Of a stretch of 64,000 nucleotides of DNA, positions 32,665 through 40,560 are shown one piece after another. The notes beneath the pieces are model-generated. The model had not been told where the DNA came from. It saw nothing but the letters and a program-made list of their open reading frames with translations, and did no database searches. The DNA comes from an uncultured Bacilli bacterium (GTDB lineage Bacteria; Bacillota_I; Bacilli_A; RF39; UBA660): NCBI GenBank assembly GCA_934148875.1, contig CAKPDJ010000002.1, positions 3,666-67,665 on the forward strand. Reading direction: 5' to 3'. The position numbers and the translations under genes were made by a program. Numbering within the stretch: the stretch's first letter is position 1; each line of letters opens with the position of its first letter.

Positions 32665-33154
32665 AAGAGGTTACTTAAGCAGTGAAGAAGAAAATAACTT
32701 TATGATGTTAGCAACTTTAAGCATAAGTATGAGTAGTAAAAGTGAAAGAGGAAATTATATAGAATTACTAGAGAAAAGAGGCATGCTAACAAAAGAAACT
32801 AGAAAAGAATTTAAAATGTTTTATACTTATCTAAACAAGTATCTAAAGGATACGTATAGTATGCTAGATGAAACTACTCAAAAGAGATTAATGAAAAGGC
32901 TTAGAAAGTTTGACTTTAAAATAATAGACGATTACCAATTGCAAAGAGTTATGAGAGAAGCTAATGAAAAGCTGAAAGATGTTGTACTATCGAGAGAAAC
33001 TTTCGAGGACCTAATAGAAGATATAACAGAAGTACGTTGTAAAAACTGTACTAAGGATTATCAATCATGTGAAATCTATAAAGCACTCTATGAGGCCCTA
33101 CTAGATGCACCAGGACTTGCACCTAATTGTCCGTATGCATGGAGGGAAGAGTAA
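32654..33154 (+). CDS. Cysteine-containing phage protein (DUF5651-like)
   Basis: The start is taken at ATG 32654 (MRLRRGYLSSEEENNFM) with GAAGGTGGAG before it, overlapping the methyltransferase-like gene. The 166-residue protein is helical, and its C-terminus has a Cys cluster VRCKNCTKDYQSCEIYKAL...APNCPYAW that probably binds a metal. It resembles a conserved phage family often next to nucleotide-metabolism genes; function unknown. Confidence 0.68.
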   Translation: MRLRRGYLSSEEENNFMMLATLSISMSSKSERGNYIELLEKRGMLTKETRKEFKMFYTYLNKYLKDTYSMLDETTQKRLMKRLRKFDFKIIDDYQLQRVMREANEKLKDVVLSRETFEDLIEDITEVRCKNCTKDYQSCEIYKALYEALLDAPGLAPNCPYAWREE

Positions 33155-33630
33155 TGAAAATAGCTAATATATTACCAACTACATTTGCAGATGGAGAAAG
33201 AGCAAGAACCAGTATATACTTTGCAGGCTGCGATATACAATGTGAGGGCTGTCATAATAAAGACCTATGGAATATAAATACAGGCCATGAAATGTCAGTA
33301 GAAGGAATTATAACTTACATAGAAGATGAAAGCTTACAGACAAAACAGGTATCTATACTAGGTGGAGAACCTACTATGCAGTTAAACTCACTACAAGCTC
33401 TTTTAAAAGTTTTAAAAGAAAAAGGATATAATATATGGTTATATACAGGAAAACTATTTGAGGACTTAATAAACATGGATATTTTAATATATATAGATAT
33501 TCTAGTAGATGGACCATACATTCAAGAACTAAAAAAAGAAAATCTTAAATACAGAGGAAGTTCTAATCAAAGAATAATAGATGTTCAAAAATCCTTAAAA
33601 GAAAATAAAATAATTATCTATATGGAGTAG
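33154..33630 (+). CDS. nrdG: NrdG-like anaerobic ribonucleotide reductase activase
   Basis: A 158-residue radical SAM enzyme. C26-x3-C30-x2-C33 (AGCDIQCEGCHN) binds the 4Fe-4S cluster; ILGGEPTMQ, LYTG, ILVDGPYI and YRGSSNQRIIDV are the NrdG signature blocks. It would activate a class III reductase NrdD, suiting an anaerobic host. No nrdD is visible in the window. ATG 33154 overlaps the upstream stop, with GGAGGGAAG before it. Confidence 0.86.
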   Translation: MKIANILPTTFADGERARTSIYFAGCDIQCEGCHNKDLWNINTGHEMSVEGIITYIEDESLQTKQVSILGGEPTMQLNSLQALLKVLKEKGYNIWLYTGKLFEDLINMDILIYIDILVDGPYIQELKKENLKYRGSSNQRIIDVQKSLKENKIIIYME

Positions 33631-33642
33631 GAGGAAAATAAA

Positions 33643-33828
33643 ATGCTTGAATTAAGAAGAATAGAAGATAATATTACACAGCTAAAAGTAAATAATAAAC
33701 ACAACAAATTTCTAATAGAACAATTTAAATTTATTGGAGCAGTACCAGTTAAAGAAAGTAGTTTATATACATACTTTGTATTTAATGGTTCATTTAATGA
33801 TTGTAAAAAATACTTAGGAATAGGTTAA
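33643..33828 (+). CDS. Small hypothetical protein
   Basis: A 61-residue protein (MLELRRIEDNITQLKVNNKH...) with a very good site TAGGAGGAAAA before ATG 33643; not recognised. It overlaps the next gene at TAATG. Confidence 0.65.
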   Translation: MLELRRIEDNITQLKVNNKHNKFLIEQFKFIGAVPVKESSLYTYFVFNGSFNDCKKYLGIG

Positions 33829-34136
33829 TGAATAACTTGATTATATTACGAACTAGATTGGAGAGAAATATGGAACAATTAAGTTTTATACAAAGCGAAA
33901 AAACTCTTAAAGATAAAATAACTAAGCAAATGAAAACAGTCCTTAAGAAAGGTATTATGCCAGGTGCATTGGTATATTTTGATGAAGATAAAAAACATTG
34001 CTATGAGGTTTTTAGTTTAGTAATAGATAATGATTTAAACTTAGCAGCAAGATTAAGAGATAAAGGAAGCCAATTGTTATGGAGAGCAGATAGTGATAGA
34101 TTGCATGTAATAGGTTTTCATGATTACAGAAAGTAG
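33828..34136 (+). CDS. Hypothetical protein
   Basis: A 102-residue protein; the C-terminal 60 residues are beta-rich (PGALVYFDEDKKHCYEVFSLV...WRADSDRLHVIGFHDY). ATG 33870, behind TTGGAGAG, is a competing start giving 88 residues. Confidence 0.6.
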   Translation: MNNLIILRTRLERNMEQLSFIQSEKTLKDKITKQMKTVLKKGIMPGALVYFDEDKKHCYEVFSLVIDNDLNLAARLRDKGSQLLWRADSDRLHVIGFHDYRK

Positions 34137-34164
34137 TGATTATATTACGCACGACTTATCATAT

Positions 34165-34178
34165 TTCCCACGTGGGAA
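34165..34178. promoter_or_regulatory. Perfect 14-bp palindrome, candidate operator
   Basis: TTCCCACGTGGGAA lies in the intergenic space before the zinc-ribbon genes at 34218-35745. It stands out because G+C-rich words are rare in this DNA. Confidence 0.5.
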
Positions 34179-34217
34179 TAATGGTCAAGCAATATTCGAA
34201 TTTAAGGAGGAAAATAT

Positions 34218-34355
34218 ATGTTAAAGATTGTATGCCCAGAATGTAAAAGTGATTGTATATTTGACTTTGTTACATATGAAGGGGAAGTTTATTTTAGATG
34301 TGATAATTGTGAATATAAGTTTGGAACTGAGGAGATGGAATTAGATTATGAATAA
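34218..34355 (+). CDS. Small zinc-ribbon protein
   Basis: A 45-residue protein: [15 protein letters not shown] then [11 protein letters not shown] gives two CxxC knuckles. Site AAGGAGG before ATG 34218. First of several small Cys-rich proteins in a row. Confidence 0.72.
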   Translation: MLKIVCPECKSDCIFDFVTYEGEVYFRCDNCEYKFGTEEMELDYE

Positions 34356-34608
34356 ATTAACACCATTAGAAAATCAAAGGTTAAGAAGAATGATAGGGAG
34401 AGTTGTAACTCACTTTAAAGGAAAAGATTATTTAGTTATAGATGTTGCAGAACATACAGAAACAGGTGAGGATTTAGTGATTTATAAAGCATTATATGGA
34501 GCTAATATTGTATATGCAAGACCAATAAAGATGTTTTTAAGTGAAGTTGACCATGAAAAATATCCTGATGTGACACAAAAATATAGATTGGAGCTTAAAG
34601 AAGAATAA
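34348..34608 (+). CDS. Small phage protein (DUF1653-like beta domain)
   Basis: An 86-residue protein, [39 protein letters not shown]..., strongly resembling the small DUF1653 beta domain (H-x-KG-x-Y-x-V). It overlaps its neighbours at both ends, so it belongs to one operon with them. Confidence 0.68.
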   Translation: MNKLTPLENQRLRRMIGRVVTHFKGKDYLVIDVAEHTETGEDLVIYKALYGANIVYARPIKMFLSEVDHEKYPDVTQKYRLELKEE

Positions 34609-34877
34609 TGATAGAACTATATTTTAAATTAAGAATTTTAATTCCATTAATTATATTTTTATCAATTTTATTCTATTTAATTATGTTAACAATTAAACAT
34701 AAAATAGATACTAAATTTAAAAAGAATTGCTTTAATTGTAAATATTATAAGTTATATGATGTAGCTTCATTTGGTAATAGTTGTAGATATAAGTGTACTT
34801 TAAAAAAGAGATATTATAGACACAATTTTAATGATAGAACTAAACTTACTAAATGCAAGGAGTTTGAAAGGAAGTAA
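34608..34877 (+). CDS. Membrane-anchored cysteine-rich small protein
   Basis: An 89-residue protein. An N-terminal membrane segment (ILIPLIIFLSILFYLIMLTI) is followed by CFNCKYYKLYDVASFGNSCRYKC...CKEF, a four- to six-Cys cluster likely to bind zinc, facing the cytoplasm if the positive-inside rule holds. Confidence 0.68.
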   Translation: MIELYFKLRILIPLIIFLSILFYLIMLTIKHKIDTKFKKNCFNCKYYKLYDVASFGNSCRYKCTLKKRYYRHNFNDRTKLTKCKEFERK

Positions 34878-34879
34878 TT

Positions 34880-35116
34880 ATGGCAGATATATTTGAAAAT
34901 GAAAGTGAATGGAGCAAAAAACATATAAAGCATAATAATAGATATGGTTATATAGATTGTCCATATTGTGGTTGTCATCATTACATGGATAACTATATTG
35001 ATGATGATTTTGAATTTGATGACTGTTTTACAATGGAATGTTATCATTGCAAAGAAGATTTTGAAGTTAGGTGGAAAGCAGATACAAAAGAATTAGACAC
35101 TTTTTATATTATCTAA
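34880..35116 (+). CDS. Small zinc-ribbon protein
   Basis: A 78-residue acidic protein with CPYCGCHHYMD and MECYHCKEDFEVRW, two CxxC knuckles forming a zinc ribbon. AGGAAGTAATT precedes ATG 34880. Confidence 0.72.
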   Translation: MADIFENESEWSKKHIKHNNRYGYIDCPYCGCHHYMDNYIDDDFEFDDCFTMECYHCKEDFEVRWKADTKELDTFYII

Positions 35117-35132
35117 TAAGGAGTAAAGTTAT

Positions 35133-35495
35133 ATGGAGATAATAAATAGAGTTTTAGAATTATCAGATAAAGATTTTGATAATATATTAAATAATAAAGG
35201 GAACAAGGTATTAGATAAGCTTGAAGAGGAACTAAAAAAGAATAATTATAGTTTTAATGATTTTTCTGAAATTAAATTAGATGGCTCACAATTAAGGCAT
35301 AGAAAATATATAGAACTTTATTCAGAAATTATTTGTGAATTTTGGAATAAGAAAGATTTTAAATTAAAGTCAGATGAAGAAATAAAACAAATGGAAAAAT
35401 CAGAAAGAATATCTTATTATACACAGATGTTAAGAGCTGAGAAAATAACACCTAATCATATGAGAAAATTAGAAGGATTAATAGAAAGAAGATAA
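35133..35495 (+). CDS. Hypothetical protein
   Basis: A 120-residue charged, helical protein (MEIINRVLELSDKDFDNILN...). Site TAAGGAG before ATG 35133. Not recognised. Confidence 0.66.
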   Translation: MEIINRVLELSDKDFDNILNNKGNKVLDKLEEELKKNNYSFNDFSEIKLDGSQLRHRKYIELYSEIICEFWNKKDFKLKSDEEIKQMEKSERISYYTQMLRAEKITPNHMRKLEGLIERR

Positions 35496-35499
35496 AAAA

Positions 35500-35745
35500 A
35501 TGAAACAATGCATAGAATGTAACACAAATGATAATATAATAGAATATGAAACTTATAATGATGATGGAGAAAAGAAAATTATTAATGTATGTAGTAAGTG
35601 TTTAGATTATTTTAATTATTATAATGATGTTCATACTACAAATTGTGATATATGTGGTAGTCTATTAGAAGTAGATCCTTATCATTACTTTAAAGATAAT
35701 ACAACTATATATTATTGTTATATTTGTGAAGTATGGACATATTAA
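35500..35745 (+). CDS. Small protein with three zinc knuckles
   Basis: An 81-residue protein with CIECNTND, CSKCLDYF, CDICGSLL and CYICEVW, four CxxC pairs. No clear ribosome site, so translation is probably coupled to the gene ending 4 nt upstream. Confidence 0.66.
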   Translation: MKQCIECNTNDNIIEYETYNDDGEKKIINVCSKCLDYFNYYNDVHTTNCDICGSLLEVDPYHYFKDNTTIYYCYICEVWTY

Positions 35746-35818
35746 ATAATTTTAAAATAATGAATAAAATTATTAATTTTAGAACATACTATAAATGACA
35801 TATCCTAAGTCACCGCAG

Positions 35819-35842
35819 GGGAGCCGAAAGGCTCTCTTTTTG
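35819..35842 (+). terminator. Terminator of the rightward zinc-ribbon operon
   Basis: GAGCC-GAAA-GGCTC followed by TCTTTTT. Confidence 0.85.
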
Positions 35843-35845
35843 CTA

Positions 35846-35888
35846 TAATAAAAAATTCCTATTAATTAAAAATATAATCAATAGGAAT
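35846..35888 (-). terminator. Terminator of the leftward cassette
   Basis: ATTCCTATT/AATAGGAAT stem; on the minus strand it is followed by a T run, facing the rightward terminator. Confidence 0.75.
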
Positions 35889-35898
35889 ATATACAAAA

Positions 35899-36228
35899 TT
35901 AAATAATATTTTTATTCTTTATTTCTGCCATCACTTCATCATAAATTGTTATGACTTTTGACTGAAATTTGTTGTGTAATTCTTTTTCAGCGTTAGTCAT
36001 GCTTGAATATTCTGATTCATCTACACAAGCACCAACGTAAAGATAATATTCATTATCTTTTTCTGAAAAACAAGTTAAATCAAAATATTCTGTTATAGAT
36101 CTATCTTTTTTTAATTCATCTAAATCTATTAAATCATAGATATAGTCTTTTATATCCTTATCTAGTTCATTGTTTTTTATAATCTCAATAACTTCAGTAG
36201 GTGATAAATCATAATTAAATCCTAACAT
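35899..36228 (-). CDS. Small acidic protein, second gene of the leftward cassette
   Basis: The start taken is the ATG whose complement ends at 36228 (MLGFNYDLSPTEVIEIIKNN), preceded by GGAGGTATAAA. The 109-residue acidic protein has no recognised family. It is paired with the RHH protein and starts within 2 nt of that gene's end, like the second member of a regulator/effector pair. Confidence 0.68.
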   Translation of the reverse strand: MLGFNYDLSPTEVIEIIKNNELDKDIKDYIYDLIDLDELKKDRSITEYFDLTCFSEKDNEYYLYVGACVDESEYSSMTNAEKELHNKFQSKVITIYDEVMAEIKNKNII

Positions 36229-36229
36229 T

Positions 36230-36565
36230 TTATACCTCCAAATCAATTAAATTTCTATTTGTTAAAGCTTCTTTTAAATCTTCTAGTTCTTGCATTAATT
36301 CATTAACTACAGTTGGTAGTAAAGGTGGTAATGATATTCTTTCATTATCATCAAAATTATTAACCATTTTAGAAATACAATTAATGCTACTTTCTACTCT
36401 TCCGTACTTAATATTTAAGTTATTCTTTGTACTCTTAATATCTTTTTCTACTAAATCCATAATATATTCTGATATTTTCATATTCTTATCTATAACTCTT
36501 TTTCTTATTAGCTTTTTTTCTTCACTTGTTAATCTTAAAGAGAGCCTTTCTTGTTTTAGTTCCAT
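36230..36565 (-). CDS. Ribbon-helix-helix-like regulator (MobC/antitoxin-like)
   Basis: The start at MELKQERLSLRLTSEEKKLI follows AAAGGAAG; longer in-frame versions run into the promoter. The 111-residue protein has an N-terminal beta strand with two helices (LSLRLTSEEKKLIRKR...MKISEYIMDLVEKDI), an RHH fold as in antitoxins and plasmid MobC proteins, and a helical C-terminus. Confidence 0.7.
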   Translation of the reverse strand: MELKQERLSLRLTSEEKKLIRKRVIDKNMKISEYIMDLVEKDIKSTKNNLNIKYGRVESSINCISKMVNNFDDNERISLPPLLPTVVNELMQELEDLKEALTNRNLIDLEV

Positions 36566-36631
36566 GTTAAAACTTCCTTTCTTAATTTCATTTCTTAATT
36601 TCATTGTACGCCTTGACATACAAAAAGTCAA
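36566..36631 (-). promoter_or_regulatory. Leftward promoter with operator repeats
   Basis: On the minus strand: TTGACT (36626-36631), exactly 17 nt, TACAAT (36603-36608), the most consensus-like promoter in the window. TTGAC...GTCAA is an inverted repeat across the spacer, and GAAATTAAGAAA occurs twice in tandem between the -10 and the start. RHH proteins often bind such repeats, so autoregulation is likely. Confidence 0.75.
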
Positions 36632-36866
36632 TATATTTTTACTTTAATAATAAAAATATATTCTAAATAACTAAAAGTCTCTCTTTTTTTTTGTTATTTT
36701 TTTCTTAGACACGAAAGCTAAAATTAAATTTTAAATAAATGGTTTTACCAGACCGAAACATAAAAATAAAATTATATAAAAATTATATAAATATGAATAA
36801 AAGATAACAAAAATGGAAATAGTAGAAGTATAAGGATAACAAGGACTTAAAAGGAAGGTAATAAAG
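36632..36866. other. Intergenic region between divergent operons
   Basis: About 235 bp of low-complexity AT DNA with two GATAACA words (near 36804 and 36835) and AAATTATATAAA-type direct repeats. No protein frame with a ribosome site is seen before ATG 36867. It probably carries the start of the rightward operon; no good -35/-10 pair is evident. Confidence 0.4.
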
Positions 36867-36995
36867 ATGATATATTTTATAGAATTATTTGTATTTATTA
36901 TTTGGCACTTTATGGAGCATAGAGGAGTAGATAAAGTCACTTATACTAAAAACAATATAAAAATAACTAAAGAAATAAATGGAGATGAAATTTAA
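36867..36995 (+). CDS. Small hydrophobic-start peptide
   Basis: A 42-residue protein, MIYFIELFVFIIWHFMEHRG..., with one membrane segment then a polar tail. AAAAGGAAGG precedes ATG 36867, and TAATG coupling to the next gene supports it. Confidence 0.58.
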   Translation: MIYFIELFVFIIWHFMEHRGVDKVTYTKNNIKITKEINGDEI

Positions 36996-37507
36996 TGTAT
37001 TTACTATTTAAAGAAAACAACAAAATTATAAGAAAAGAAAAGATAGATGAATATCTAATTAAGAAACCTATATTAAATACTCTAAGAGCTAAATACTTAT
37101 ATAGAGCAGATTATTTAATGCAAGAAAAAGATTATTCAGATTTACAAAAGGCAGTAACAGATCCAGCGGATAAACAAGTAGTAGATTTTCTATTAGGAAA
37201 AGAATTTAATAAAGAAGATATTAGGGAACTAACAGCAATCCTTTTACTTAATACCTTCAAATTTGAAGGATTAAGAATAAGAGAGGCTATAGATAATTTA
37301 ATTGAAGTTATAAGAACAGTAGGAGAAGAATATGAAGCATTCCAATTTACTAATATAATACTTCCAGGAAAAGTAGTAACAATAAAAGGCATAGTAAATA
37401 AAACTGGAGTAGTAAAGGAAATAAATGAAAATGTAGCAACTATAAAACTATTTACAGGAGAGATATTAGAAATACATGACATGTATAACGTACTAACAGT
37501 AATATAG
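36995..37507 (+). CDS. Hypothetical phage protein
   Basis: A 170-residue protein: helical N-terminus (1-120), then a small beta domain resembling an SH3-like fold (KVVTIKGIVNKTGVVKEI...IKLFTGEILEIHDMYNV). Family not recognised. Confidence 0.68.
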   Translation: MYLLFKENNKIIRKEKIDEYLIKKPILNTLRAKYLYRADYLMQEKDYSDLQKAVTDPADKQVVDFLLGKEFNKEDIRELTAILLLNTFKFEGLRIREAIDNLIEVIRTVGEEYEAFQFTNIILPGKVVTIKGIVNKTGVVKEINENVATIKLFTGEILEIHDMYNVLTVI

Positions 37508-37516
37508 GAGAAGACA

Positions 37517-37690
37517 ATGGATAAAGAAAAAATTAAAAATTATATCTACAGATTAGAAATAAAGATAGGACTTTATTTTCTAGCACAATGTGATGAAGCT
37601 AAAGAAGAATATAGAAGGGAAGTAGAAAAAGTAGAAAGGGAATTATTTGAGTATTTATATGAAAAGAATAATATTAATAATAGCAATTAG
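37517..37690 (+). CDS. Small helical protein
   Basis: A 57-residue charged helical protein (MDKEKIKNYIYRLEIKIGLY...). TAGGAG precedes ATG 37517. It overlaps the next gene by 32 nt. Confidence 0.55.
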   Translation: MDKEKIKNYIYRLEIKIGLYFLAQCDEAKEEYRREVEKVERELFEYLYEKNNINNSN

Positions 37691-38135
37691 TATGTGTTAT
37701 TTACTATCAATTATGTATTTTATAGATTATCTCCAGCACAAGGGAATACAACAAGAAGAAACAGTAGAAACATTTATTATGGAGGAAGCTATAGAAGAGC
37801 CCAAACAACAATCCAATAGAATTTATTGTACTTTTAATATTAGCTTTTACGATGCATGTATAGAGTGTTGTGGCAAAGATGATGGTATATGTGCTAATGG
37901 AGAACTAGGTATTCCGTGGGTAACATGTGCAGCACCTGCAAGCATTCCATTTGGAAGCACAGTACATATAGAAGGACTAGGGGATTTTATAGTAACTGAT
38001 AGAGGCGGGGCTATAGTACAAGAGGGTAATGAGTATTGTATAGATATATACGTGAATACACATGAAGAAGCATTACAGTACGGGAGACAATATAAAGAAG
38101 GATATATAGAATTGGAGGATTATTATGGTTATTAA
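37659..38135 (+). CDS. Secreted or anchored 3D-domain protein (double-psi beta-barrel)
   Basis: A 158-residue protein. The N-terminal membrane segment MKRIILIIAISMCYLLSIMY precedes a domain with CCGKDDGICANG, PFGSTVHIEGLGDFIVTDRGG and CIDIYVNTHEEA. Its conserved Asp residues define the 3D domain shared with MltA and Rpf-like wall enzymes. It probably acts on peptidoglycan outside the membrane. ATG 37659 is favoured over a TTG four codons upstream. Confidence 0.78.
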   Translation: MKRIILIIAISMCYLLSIMYFIDYLQHKGIQQEETVETFIMEEAIEEPKQQSNRIYCTFNISFYDACIECCGKDDGICANGELGIPWVTCAAPASIPFGSTVHIEGLGDFIVTDRGGAIVQEGNEYCIDIYVNTHEEALQYGRQYKEGYIELEDYYGY

Positions 38136-38277
38136 ATTAAAAATAAAAAAGACAGGAGAAATAAAAGAATTACTAGAATTACGTAGGATAAATAGACATG
38201 GCTTTATAGAAAAGCAATATGTCTTAAAAGATGATGAAATGAATTATAGATTAGAATATGAATTGGAGGAAGTTTAA
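38125..38277 (+). CDS. Small hypothetical protein
   Basis: A 50-residue charged protein (MVIKLKIKKTGEIKELLELR...) with TTGGAGG before ATG 38125; it overlaps the 3D-domain gene end and is followed by the AbrB-like gene. Confidence 0.6.
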   Translation: MVIKLKIKKTGEIKELLELRRINRHGFIEKQYVLKDDEMNYRLEYELEEV

Positions 38278-38278
38278 A

Positions 38279-38524
38279 ATGAAAGCAACAGGAATAGTAA
38301 GACCCGTGGATCAATTAGGGAGGATAGTAGTTCCAAAGGAGTTAAGAAGAATATTGGGAGTAGAAGAGGGAAAAACTAGCTTTGAAATATTTATAGATGA
38401 TAATAACAATATAGTATTAAGAAAATATAATCCAGGATGTATAGTATGTGGTATATTAGAAAACTTAAAAGATGTAAATGGAATAAAGCTATGTAAGAAT
38501 TGTATAGAAAAATTTAATGGCTAA
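38279..38524 (+). CDS. AbrB/SpoVT-family transcriptional regulator
   Basis: An 81-residue protein. MKATGIVRPVDQLGRIVVPK and ELRRILGVEEGKTSFEIFID form the swapped-hairpin AbrB DNA-binding domain; a CxxC...CxxC tail (CIVCG...CKNC) adds a zinc knuckle. The start at 38279 follows GGAGGAAG. It may govern phage or host transition-state genes. Confidence 0.86.
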   Translation: MKATGIVRPVDQLGRIVVPKELRRILGVEEGKTSFEIFIDDNNNIVLRKYNPGCIVCGILENLKDVNGIKLCKNCIEKFNG

Positions 38525-38563
38525 ATCTCTTTTGATATAATTAAAACAAAGGAGGAATGATTT

Positions 38564-38851
38564 ATGATAAATATAAATATACAGCCATTAATAGTAAATT
38601 TATCTATGGAAGAAGAAATAGAATATCTAATGTGCGAGGTTTCTGAATTTATAGAAGCATTAGAAACAGGATCTAATGCAGAAGCTATCAGTGAAATGTA
38701 CGATGTATGTCAAGTAATGCAAGGCCTACTAACTCAATATAAGAAATGCAATAGATATGAAATAGAAGTAGGTAATACAATACATCAGCATAAAATAGAT
38801 AGATATATAAAAGAAAAGAAACATGATTTTAAATACAATAAAAATATTTAG
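38564..38851 (+). CDS. MazG-like nucleotide pyrophosphohydrolase domain protein
   Basis: A 95-residue helical protein with EEEIEYLMCEVSEFIEALE then AISEMYDVCQVMQGLL, the E-x2-E...E-x2-D metal-binding spacing of the MazG/HisE superfamily. Strong site AAAGGAGG. It may cleave (d)NTPs or a nucleotide signal. Confidence 0.65.
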   Translation: MININIQPLIVNLSMEEEIEYLMCEVSEFIEALETGSNAEAISEMYDVCQVMQGLLTQYKKCNRYEIEVGNTIHQHKIDRYIKEKKHDFKYNKNI

Positions 38852-38880
38852 AGAGAAATAAAAAAATTTCTCTCTTTTTT
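38851..38880 (+). terminator. Terminator
   Basis: GAGAGAAAT/ATTTCTCTC stem followed by six T, starting at the stop of the MazG-like gene. Confidence 0.88.
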
Positions 38881-38932
38881 ATTCTAAAAATTAGGAACAA
38901 ACATATACATTATAACAAAGGAGAGTGGTAAA

Positions 38933-39070
38933 ATGAAACTAACAAGTAAATTATTTAAGACTATACAGGAAGTACAAGAGGCTAGAAAACAAATTAAGGA
39001 TAACGAAAGAGAAGTAGGACTAAAAGAAACTAAAGAAGGTTATATTCTAACAATATTAAAGGTGGGATAA
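38933..39070 (+). CDS. Small hypothetical protein
   Basis: A 45-residue charged protein (MKLTSKLFKTIQEVQEARKQ...) with AAAGGAGAGTGG before ATG 38933. It opens an operon; the upstream GGAACA...TATAAC may be its promoter. Confidence 0.58.
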   Translation: MKLTSKLFKTIQEVQEARKQIKDNEREVGLKETKEGYILTILKVG

Positions 39071-39072
39071 AT

Positions 39073-39417
39073 ATGACACTAGAGATATTAAAGGACTTAG
39101 AAAAACAACTAACAGATTATGAAGAATTAATATTAACTGCACCAAGAAGACATATCCAGGATAAAAACTTAGCAAGAGAATATAATAAAACCATTACAAC
39201 TATAAGACATGAAAGAAAACAGTATAGCTTACTATTAAGCCAACTAATTATTTATGGAAGAAGAGGTCATCAGTTTAAAAATAGGACAACTATAAGAAGA
39301 CAAAAATATGCAGCTGCTAAACGTTTAGAAAGAAAAGATTATACAGCAGAAGAAATAGCAAAAGTATTAAACATAAAAATAGAGGAAGTAGAAGAATTTT
39401 TATATAGGAGGATCTAA
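39073..39417 (+). CDS. Helix-turn-helix-tailed hypothetical protein
   Basis: A 114-residue basic protein; the C-terminus YTAEEIAKVLNIKIEEVEEFL reads as a helix-turn-helix. Its coupling to the HNH gene (TAATG) suggests a shared function. Confidence 0.65.
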   Translation: MTLEILKDLEKQLTDYEELILTAPRRHIQDKNLAREYNKTITTIRHERKQYSLLLSQLIIYGRRGHQFKNRTTIRRQKYAAAKRLERKDYTAEEIAKVLNIKIEEVEEFLYRRI

Positions 39418-39806
39418 TGTGCGAATGCGTAAATTGTGGACGACCTGCAAGGGATAAGCACCATTGTGTTTTTAGAAGTAAAGTTAAAGCTTTAACAAAA
39501 TGTCCTAAGAACATAGTAAACTTATGCGGAGATTGCCACTATGATATACATCATAAATCTAAAAGCAATATAGACATAAAGATGAAACTAAGATTTCAAA
39601 ATTATTTAGAAGAATCTTGGTTAAAGAATGAGTTAACATATGAAGAAGTAAAAGATACTTTAAAAATATCTGATGCTAATGTACACAGAATATTAAAAAC
39701 ATGTACACTAAAGAATGGTTATTATCAGAGAGAAGATGTAATAAGAGAGTGTATGGGGGGAAGGCTCTATACATTAGAAGATTTAAATAGAGGAGAGAAA
39801 GTATAA
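39417..39806 (+). CDS. HNH endonuclease fused to a helix-turn-helix
   Basis: A 129-residue protein. The N-terminal zinc-HNH nuclease has CVNCGRPARDKHHCVFRSKV, then NIVNLCGDCHYDIHH. Residues 75-129 form a helix-turn-helix (TYEEVKDTLKISDANVHRILK). Site TAGGAGGATC before ATG 39417. It could be a free-standing phage nuclease or homing enzyme. Confidence 0.82.
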   Translation: MCECVNCGRPARDKHHCVFRSKVKALTKCPKNIVNLCGDCHYDIHHKSKSNIDIKMKLRFQNYLEESWLKNELTYEEVKDTLKISDANVHRILKTCTLKNGYYQREDVIRECMGGRLYTLEDLNRGEKV

Positions 39807-39820
39807 CTTTCTCTCTTTTT
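39793..39820 (+). terminator. Terminator
   Basis: GAGAGAAAG-TATAA-CTTTCTCTC followed by five T; the loop contains the stop codon. Confidence 0.88.
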
Positions 39821-39861
39821 GTATATAATTCAGAAAACTGGGGAAAATAAAAGGAGGATAT

Positions 39862-40140
39862 ATGTATAAAAAAGAAGCTGAAGAATTTAACAATATAATA
39901 AAAAGATTCAGAATACTAAGAGATGATGATGTAATTGAAGCTTATGATTTAATGAAGAGGAGCTTAGTTCTTTATGATAGATTTAGTTATATAAAAGCAG
40001 ATCTTGCAAAGAATTTTGAGAGAGGTAATCCTACAAAGAAAAGACTCCAGGAAATTGGAGATATATTATTAAATATTCATGTGACTACCAGACAGATATA
40101 TCAAAATATAAAAGCTGAAAGGCTGGTGAAGCGTGATTGA
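39862..40140 (+). CDS. Hypothetical protein upstream of rusA
   Basis: A 92-residue helical protein (MYKKEAEEFNNIIKRFRILR...). AAAGGAGGA precedes ATG 39862, and its end overlaps the rusA start by 4 nt. Confidence 0.66.
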   Translation: MYKKEAEEFNNIIKRFRILRDDDVIEAYDLMKRSLVLYDRFSYIKADLAKNFERGNPTKKRLQEIGDILLNIHVTTRQIYQNIKAERLVKRD

Positions 40141-40526
40141 TAATAGTAAAAGGAAAAGTAAGAGGAAAAGCTAGACCAAGAAAAGGTAAGCATGGTTTTT
40201 ATACTCCTAATGATACAAAGAGTTATGAAGAGAGTATAAGAAAAGAATATATAAGACAGTATAATAAAAAACTAGAAGGCCCAGTAGAATTTATTCTTAC
40301 TATATATAAAACTAAATCTAAATTTACTAAAAAAGAGAAAGCTTTAATAGAAGAAGATAAATACTGGTGCATCACTAAACCTGATACCGATAACGTAGTT
40401 AAGTTAGTACTGGATGCACTTAATAAAACTGCTTATGATGATGATAATCAAGTAGTGAAAATAACAGCATTTAAAAAGTGGACATTAGATGATGAAAGAA
40501 TTGAATTTATAATTCAAGAAATATGA
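40137..40526 (+). CDS. rusA: RusA-type Holliday junction resolvase
   Basis: A 129-residue endonuclease. GKVRGKARPRKGKHGFYTP and CITKPDTDNVVKLVLDALN with AYDDDNQVVKI match RusA; the Asp residues bind Mg2+. It resolves branched replication or recombination DNA before packaging. It starts at TTG 40137 behind AAAGGCTGG. Confidence 0.9.
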   Translation: MIIVKGKVRGKARPRKGKHGFYTPNDTKSYEESIRKEYIRQYNKKLEGPVEFILTIYKTKSKFTKKEKALIEEDKYWCITKPDTDNVVKLVLDALNKTAYDDDNQVVKITAFKKWTLDDERIEFIIQEI

Positions 40527-40560
40527 AAATATACAAATATGTTGTAAAATAAAAGTAGGG

